DNA of 16,326 nt from Oscillospiraceae bacterium (GTDB lineage: Bacteria; Bacillota; Clostridia; Oscillospirales; Oscillospiraceae), in NCBI GenBank assembly GCA_017378975.1, contig JAFNXT010000110.1, forward strand, positions 1-16,326, written 5' to 3'. Shown one piece after another: positions 1-9,000 of the stretch (position 1 is the stretch's first letter; every line of letters starts with the position of its first letter). Position numbers and translations under genes: made by a program. The notes under the pieces are model-generated. The model worked only from the letters and a program-made list of their open reading frames with translations, searched no databases and was not told the origin of the DNA.

Positions 1-3000
1 GCGTAGACCTTGAAGTACACCGTATCGCCCATCTGAGCGGCAGGGATGCCGTCCGTCCGGACCATGTACATGGCACCGTTGGTCTGGTAGCCGGGGATGA
101 CCCCGATCGCGTCCTCCATGGTGCCGTCCGCCATCAGGGAAGGCAGGAGCATCAGGCCCATCTCCACCACGTCGGTCATGTCGCCCACGGTGAAGTAGAC
201 GTTGTAGAACACCTCGTCCTCGAAGCTCAGGCTGGGCGCCTTCAGGCTCAGCTGGGGATCGGCAGAAGGCTCGACCTCCGGATCCTCGTCACCGCTGAGC
301 ATCATCAGCGCCGCCATCAGACCCTCGGCATCCACCGTGAAGGGGCCGCTCTCCAGAGAGCTGCTGCCGGTGGCATAGGGGTCTGCCTTGTAGGTGGTCT
401 TCACGTTGGTGATGGAAAGGATCACGTCACCGCTGGAACGCTCGTTGGTGATGGTCACATCGCCCAGACCGGTGAAGTCATAGTACAGATCCGTAGAGGT
501 AGCGATCTTCATGGGATCCAGCGCCTCACCGTTGGAGGTGATGGTCACATCGGCCACACCGCCAAGGGTCTTCATAGCCAGTTGGACACGCTCCATATTG
601 GGGTCGGACTCGTCGATCTGGAAATAGACCGACTGACCAGCCGCCAGATACAGCTCGTTGTTGGGACCGTAGTGGAGATAGTCGCTGACAGACATCTGGC
701 CGTCCTTGCCATCGATGAAGATGGCGTTCTGGAACTGGCCGCCGATCATGGCATCCAGCTCAGCCTGCTTTTGCGTTCTCAGCGCGATCTGGGCGCTGGA
801 CTGAGCCTCCAGCTGCGCTTTCTCGGTCTCCAGCGCGGCGATCTTATCGCGCAGCTTCTGCTGCTCGCCGGCATCGTCCTCTTTTTCAAGCTTCCGGCCC
901 AGGATCTTCAGCTGGGTCAGAAGGTCGTCATAGTCCTTCAGCCGGATGTTCAGCGCGGAGATCTCCTTGGTCAGGGCGCCGATCTCGGTGGCCTTGTCCG
1001 TGGGCAGGAGCATATCACGGAGCTCCTCGTACACGGGCCAGCGCTCGCCGTCATCCTCGTATGCACCGCCGATCACTTCATCGTCCACACCGTCGTTGGC
1101 AGGATCATAGATCCGGATGGCGTCCACATAGAAGTCGTAATTCTGATCGGGGTATCTGCCGTTGGGAGCGAAGATGTCCGTATAGGCCACATAGACCTCG
1201 ACCTCGTACAGACCATAGGGCAGGTCCTCCATCTTGATCACGGGCACCTGATACAGAGCATTGTCCCCGGTGCCGCCATCCGGGACCCATTCATAGTCGC
1301 CGGTGTCCTCGTTCTGCTGATAGGAGTAGCCGTAGTAGGTATCCACGATGGAGGTCTTGAAGGCGTTGACCACGGTATCGGGCTCTGCCGGGAACTCTTT
1401 CGTGGAATCGTACTCATCGATCCGCTTCCCGTCCTCGTCCAGACGGAACACGTTCACCAGCACGGTGCCGGTGTCACGGCTGGACTTGGAGATCACATCG
1501 AAGCCGGTGCCCTTGAACCGGAAGGTGGCCGCGCCGTTCTTGCCCTGCATGACGTTGATCATCTGGGCACCGTCCATGGAGTACCGGTCATAGGTCACAT
1601 AATGGCTGTCGTGGCCGTAGGGGTGCTTCTCGCCGGGACGGTCCTGATCCTGGAAGGTATCCGGAGCGTCGTTGCCATTTCCCACAGGGACCCACCCCTG
1701 CACCGCCATCATATCGGTGTCCAGCGTGAAGTCCAGGAAGTGCTCCTCGAAGTACATGACGGTAGCAGGCACCACCTTGATCGTACCGTAGTAGTAGCTG
1801 GTCTTCTTGTCCGCGGTGTACTGGCCCACGTAGTGGAAGGTATCGTGACCGTCCATCTGCATGGCGGTGCTGTGGGCGAGCTCGTAGCGGAGCTTGCTCC
1901 CCTGAGCGCTCTGGAGCACCGCGTCGCCGAAGGTGCCGCCCTCGCTGGCCCGGTGGTCCAGCAGGGTGGTAGCCAGCTTCTGGGCCGGGATGTGATCGAC
2001 GAAGCCCAGGATCTGGCTCTCGCCATGGAGCAGAGGATGGGCCTTCACCATATCGATCTCAACGTCCATACCGTAGTCCAGAACGATGATATCCTCCACA
2101 TAGACATCGGGCCACAGATCCACCTCGGGCACGGGGAAGATCTCGGCGGGCACATCGGAATCCGGGGGATACAGGCCGGTCTTCACGTCGTTGGTGGGCA
2201 CGCCCTCGCCGCCCCAGAAGCCCTCACGGGTGATGACATCCACCTCGAGGACCAGCTTACTGCCATAATAGCTGTTTCCGTCGTCATCCGCACGGGGGAT
2301 CTCGGAGATATACTCCTTGGCATAGTCGAAACCTGCCACAGTGACCGTATCCATCCGGTCCGTCCCATCAGAGGAGGACAGTCCGATGATGGCCTGATCA
2401 CCCAGCGGGATCTTCTCGCCCCACTTGGCGAGGGTGTCGGGCCGGTAGGGCTGCTTGAAGACCCGGACATCCATGTAACTGCCGTCAGCGGCCTTGCTGC
2501 CGTTGTTCAGCAAATTGAAGTATTCGGACAGGATCTCCACCAGCAGGGTGTTGCCGTCCAGCTTCACGGTGGTGCTGGAGAAGTGCTCGGTAACGTTGCC
2601 GAAGGCTTCATCCAGATCGTCCGCCGCGCTGACCTCCTTGGTGAACACCGGCGCGCCCTCGATGGGATCACCGTGATCGTCGAAGCTGCGGGCATCGGGG
2701 TAGTCGGAGGACAGATAGTGCAGGAAGCCACGGTTGGCCTCGGCACCGGTGGTGGAGGTACTGATGGAGTAGACCTGCGCACCGTGGGTGCTCTTGCTGG
2801 TGTAGGCCTGAGCGATGATCTCATCGAAGATCATCCGGTCGGTGTTGCTCTGATCGATCGCGTCCTCGCCGATCATGACGTTGGGCAGACCGTCGGTGAA
2901 GAGGATCACGATCCGGTCCCGGGCCTCCGGATCCACCGGGTTGGCCTCGAAGATCTCATTGGCCATCTTCAGACCCACAGCGGGGCAGGTGAAGGAGAAG

Positions 3001-6000
3001 TTGGTATCGATCGCCTCCACCAGGCTCAGCAGCTCGCTGAACTCCGTTTCCATGACCACGTTCTTCATGGCCTTCTGATACAGCTCGGTCCGGCGCTCCC
3101 CGGAGGTACCGGGGTTATACAGAGCGCTGCTGTAATTCTTATGGAGGGTCTCATCGCCGCCCACATACAGCCGGCTGCCCTGCGTCTCGGAGCCCGCGAA
3201 GCCAACGATGGACACATTGTGGGCCACCTTGGAATCTCTCAGCTCCGTCACGAAGCTCAGGACGGAATCATACAGCATCGCGTACTGGGACTTGTAGAAC
3301 ACCAACTGGGGATAGTCCCTGCCCAGTACCTCATGGCTGACCTCAAGGATCTGGGTCCACTCGGAGCCGTCGGAGCTGTCCACCAGGCTCTGGGTGCTGG
3401 GCACGTTGTAGAGCTTCCACTGGTTCAAGGACTCCGAGAACTCCATGATGAACCAGGCGTAGGGAGTGTTGGTGCTCTGGCATACATAGTAGCCCTTGTG
3501 CTTGCCCAGTTCGATATCGAGCTGGCTGTGGGTCAGCTGACCCTTATCCGTCTTGCCCTTCTGACCGTACAGATATCCGCCGTAGTTGGCGTTGTACAGG
3601 ATCTCGGTAGCGCCCACGGGGGTACGCATGGAAGCGGAGTGGTCCAGCACCAGCACGATGTCGGCGGGCTTGGTGGACACCAGCTCTCTGAGGGAGCCGG
3701 TGGCGTAGGCTTCCAGCGTCAGCAGGAACTCATTGTCGGTGCCGGGCTTGGGCTCGGCGGTCTTGTTGGTGACCATGCCGCTGTCGATGTCCACCTTGGG
3801 GATCGGGAAGGGGATGACGATGGTCTCGCCGCCCTCCTCCACATCATAGATGCCGGAGGTATCCTCGTTGGTGGGCACGTCCACACCGCCGGTGAAGCCG
3901 GAGGTGACCTGCACGGGGATCTGGACGATCAGCTTGCTTCCGTAGTAGTCCTTACCGCCCACCTGACGGGGGGTGGTGGAGAAGTACATCTCGGAATAGT
4001 CATAGCCGGTGACCTCGATGATGTCGTAGCGGGCCACGGTGGGATCGGTCTTGGAGACCTTGACCTGAGCGGTGCTCAGAGGCTTCCACTGATCCTGGCC
4101 CACCGCGGAACCGTCGGCCTTGAAGTCGGCGGTATAGACCTTGATGCCGGCCTTGATCTCGTCAGCGTTCTTGCCGATGAACTCGAAGTAGTCAGACAGC
4201 ACGTCACGCAGGATATCGAACTCATCCAGCTCCACCGTGGGGGCGGTGATCGACTGCATGGCGGAGGTGAAAGCGATGGTCAGCGCGTTCTGCTCGGTGG
4301 CGGACTGGGCATAGGACCGGTCCAGCGCCGTGGCGGCGGTGCCGTAGTCCACATACAGGTTCCATGCCACGGCGACCTCGTTGTTGCCCTGCCGGGTCAC
4401 CACGTCATAGACGGAGCTGGCGCCGGGATGGTCGGAGGACACCAGCTTCAGGAACTCGACCCGGTCGTCCGCGGGCACGGAACCGGCCTGACCCTGATTG
4501 CCGTACTGCTTGCTGGCGGCGGCGGTGCCGATCGTGTAGATCTTCACGCCCTCACGCTTGGCGGCGTTGGCCTCGTTGATGGCGTCCCGGACACCGGCGT
4601 TGCCGGTCCAGTACTCGTTGAAGACCTCGGCGTTCTTGGTCAGAGAGTTGGAATCCTCGTGGTCGGCATACATGGAGACCGTAGGCACACCGTCGGTGAA
4701 GAGGATGATCACCTGATCCTTGCCCTCCGGGCACTTGCCGGTGGGATCGGCCTTCTGGATCAGCGCCTCGGCCGCGGACTGATAATTCGCCGCGTTGGTG
4801 GAAGCCACACCGGGATCGACCAGCGGGATCTCTTCCCCACGGAAGATGCTCCGGGCGATCCGCAGGCCGATGGCGGGACAGGTCTGCAGATAGTTGGTGC
4901 GGATCGCATCCACGGAAGCCATGACGCTCTGGAAGCCGGCCTCAGTGGAGATGTCCACGAAGGCGGAGCTGTACTTGTCACCGATGCCCTCGTAGGCATA
5001 CTCAGAAGCGTCGGCGGCATAGGGAGCCAGCGGCCAGGTGCCGTTCGCGTAGCCACGGTCGGGATCGAGGATCACGGTGCCGTTGGCATCGTCACGGACC
5101 AGCGTGCCGTTCTCTTCCCTGCCCTTGTACATATACTCGTCATCGTACAGATAGTACTTGCCGTCGATGTACACGCCGGTGCCCTGATAATAGTCATAGG
5201 CATCGTAGTAGGGGCTGGCGAAGCCCACGATCGCCACACGGTGCTTCACACCGGTCTTCATGGCCTGGACGTTCAGATCGGTGACGAAGGCGGTGACGGA
5301 ATCGTACAGCGCCGCGTACTGGGTCTTGTAGTAGGTGACGTTGGTCAGCAGACCCTTGTTGCCCTGCGCGTAGGTACCGCCCACGGCCAGCGCCTCGTCG
5401 GTATCCTCATAGGTGTTCTGGGTGTCGAAGGTCACGGGGGTGGCGGTGTCCTTCACGGGCACATAGAACCAGCCCCACTTGTCATCGGCAGGATCACGGC
5501 GATCCGCACCCAGATCGTAGCACAGATACTGGACGATATAGATGTAGTTGCCGTTGTCGTGCACGGCCATGTAGTAGCCGGGACGCTTTGCTTCCTCCAG
5601 CAGCTCCGTGTCACCGCTCTGGACTCTGGACACGAAGTCCGGCACCTGCGCGGCGCTGGGGAGCTGGACGCTGTGGGCCTCATCGGCCTTCAGCACATCG
5701 GCGGAATGACCGGCCGGGGTGTACATGGAGGCGGACTGATCGAGCACCAGCACGATGTCGGCAGGCTCGGTCTTGTTGAACTGGGTGGTCTGACCGTTGG
5801 TGAAGGCCTCCAGCGTCAGCAGATAGTTCTCTTCCTGCTTCTCGGCCTTCTTGTCCACGCTCATGCTGTCGCCCCAGGAGAACTGAGGAGACACCGTATC
5901 CTTGACCTCATCGTTGCCGATGTAGTTCACATAATACAGCTTGGCGGATTCGTTGGTGGGGTATTTACCGGGCTCCGGGATCACAGCGGGATCCTCGGAA

Positions 6001-9000
6001 TCGGAACCGGTCAGCACCACGGGATAATCCAGCACCAGCTGATCCGAACCGATGGCACCCAGGATCCAGAAGAAGGTCTCAGGGGCCAGCGTGTAGTCGA
6101 GCTTACCGTCACCGGACAGATCCAGCCTGATCTCACCGTCCACGATGTCGCCATCCTCCAGAGAGGTGATACCGTTGTGGTTCAGATCCCGGTCAGTCCC
6201 GGCGGTGTTGGTATTGTAGTAGAAGTGCTTGCCGTCGATCAGACCGTTATCCAGCCAGATGTCGGGGCGGACCACGACCGTGATCTCTTCCTCGGTCTCA
6301 GGGTCGGTCGTCACCACTGCCTTGCTGACGGCGGAGGAGGTGGCGACGCCACTGCCACCGAAGGTGACACGCTCCAGCACCTGGTATTCCCCGGTACGCT
6401 GATGCTCCTTGTCCAGCACATAGTTCCGCACTTCGATCGCGGGCTCCACGTTCTTGATCACGGTGGTCTGCAGATCGTAGTCCTCGCCCAGCGTATCCAC
6501 GAAGTAGGCTCTGGTGGCGGAACTGGTCACAGAAGAGGCGATCGACGCGAAGATCGCGTTCAGATCATCGCCGGAGTAAGCGGCAAAGGCATAGCTCTCA
6601 CCGCTGGAGATGTTGTCGAGCACCATCTGGGTGTCCTCGTGGGTGAGGAGGACCGTATCACCGATGGACATACCCAGCGTATAGATCGGGATGCCCAGGC
6701 CCCGGAAGCCGCCGATATAGTCCTGACCGGCCCAGGCCGCGTCGGAGCCGTCATCGTAGTAGTTCCGGACGGTGCCGTTGTAGCCCTCATAGACCTCGTC
6801 GTGGGCATACTTGTTGATCACGGGGTAGAGCTTGTCGGTGTCGCCCTTGATGGCCTCTGCCCACCAGTTCTTGCCGTCTTCGTTGTAGAAGTAATGGTAG
6901 GGGCTCAGGGTGGCCCACTCATAGCCCTCATTGACCACGGTGACCTCCGCGTAGATCTCCTTGAGCATGGTCTGCAGGTCATACTGCACACCACCAACCT
7001 CCACGTAGCCCAGGCTGTCCTTGCTCTGGTCGTCACCCACTCTGTCGGCGCTGCGGTAGGCGATCTGGACCAGGTCGATCCAGGTGACCTCCCGGCCCAT
7101 CAGAGCCTCAAGGGACGTATACAGATCCGTAGCATCGGGATCGTACAGATAGCGGGTGGAAAGCGTGGTGGTAGGATAGCGCAGCGTCAGCGCGCCGGGC
7201 TGCTGGCTCTTGGCGATCGCCAGCAGGGCCTGATCCGCCACACGGATCTCCTCCTGAGTGGCATTGGCCACGTCGATGGACACACCGTTCACATCCGCCA
7301 GCCGCTGGAAGCCCTTCTCGTCCAGCAGGATACCGTTGCGGGCCATGACGGAGTAGATACTGGTGCATTCCTGCAAGCTGGTGTTCTCCAGCAGGAAATA
7401 GGCCTCCGCACCGTTGGCCATCTTCGCCCAGGAGAGCTGCTTGGAACCATCCTTGGGCCAGCCACGGACGGCCGTGTTCTTATCATACTTGGCGGTGCCG
7501 TCCTCCTTCACGATCCCCGCGCTGACCAGTCGGGTCTCCGCGTCAGCGGAGCGATAGAACAGCGCATCAGGGTTCGCCAGGGAATGCTGCCTGGTCTTCA
7601 GGACCTCCAGCAGGACCTGCTCCAGCAGCTCCAGCTTCTGGGGCTTGTCATCCTCATCGAACGCAGCGCTCTGGAACTTGTCCGGGTCGATCGCGCCGGT
7701 GAACCAGTCGGTCCAGGCACTGGTGATGGTACGGCCGGAGAAGTAGTTGTACTGCATGGGGGCGCCGTCGGACATGAAGATGCCCACCACCTGACGGTCC
7801 AGACTGTTGTCGATGTTATGCTGCTGGACTGCATAGCCCAGCCGGTACATATACTCCAGGCCACGGTCATAGTTGGTGCCGTACAGGTAGCCCTCGCCCT
7901 GCTTGAAGCCGTCGATCAGGGCACACCATTCCTCGTAGGTCTTGTCCTTGACGGAGACGAAGGCCGCCGCGTCGGTCTTCATGCTGCCGGTATACACGGT
8001 GGGCTCCAGACTGCCCATATACTGGTCATGGACACGGTTCCACTTGGTGATCGTATCCTTCCAGGGCTCGTCACGGTCCCGGTTGTACTCCTTCCGCTCC
8101 TCAGCGGTCAGCGCGTCGTAAGCCGCCTGATCGATGATGATGCTGGGCGTATTTTTATTGTAGTAGGAAGCCACCGTATAGTCGGTGTAGACGTAGTTCA
8201 GGTGGTTATAGAACTCGTAGTTGGAGCCGTAGATCACGTCGCCGTCGTTCCAGTCGGTACCGCCGGTGGCATCGAAGAAGGAGATCTCCCGGATGCTCTC
8301 ATCCGCCACGGCGCCGTCGAGCATATAGTGATCCAGGTCGCCGAAATCGGAGATCGCGATACGGAATTCCATGTCGCTGGCCTGCAGGGTGACGATCAGC
8401 TTCTTCATGGAGTCCTTCAGGGCATCCAGACGGGCCGTGGCATCCTGGTTGCTGACGGGGTAGGACATGGAGCCGGACATATCCAGCGTGATGATCATGT
8501 CCACGCCCTCGGTCTGGGGCACGCCGGTGGCGGAAAGCTGCACATTGGCGATACCGGAGGTGGAGAAGCTGGCACCGCCGTAGCTGCCGGTCTTGTCCAC
8601 CGTCACGGAGCCGGGCTGAGGATACTGAGGCTGATCCACCACGTCGATCTTCTGGATCGTCAGGGTAAAGTCGTCACTGATCACCACGCCGTCGTAGCTC
8701 AGGGTCAGGCCGTGATACACGGTGCCGGGGGCCATATCCGTCTCCACCAGCGCACCGGCGGGGCCGGCAGAGACCGCCGAGCCACCGGGGACGGTGACGG
8801 TGGAGTTTTCGTCATAGCTGAGCATGCCCACGTTGACGGAGACCTCCTGACGGGAATGACCGTCGGGGCCCAGGCTCACCACGCCCATGATCCGGTCCAC
8901 GACCTGGCCGGACTCGTTGCGGCTGGCGAAGACGTTGCCGGTGATGGTGGAATCCTCCGCCGCCATGCCCTCAGGGGTCACGTCGCCGCCCAGCACGAAG

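Larger units (their letters stand above)
2112..5864 (-). repeat. Tandem internal duplication of VWA plus accessory module
   Basis: Two adjacent modules (residues 1991-2686 and 2687-~3240) align from a shared lead-in (Leu-Leu-Thr-Leu-Glu-Ala, then Pro-Ala-Asp-Ile-Val-Leu-Val-Leu-Asp) through the three MIDAS motifs to the Val-Pro-Thr-Asn accessory segment. The two MIDAS Asp residues are 699 codons apart, but the third-motif Asp residues only 600, so most of the length difference lies in the VWA2 insert. The DNA is diverged, so this is an old duplication. Confidence 0.8.
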
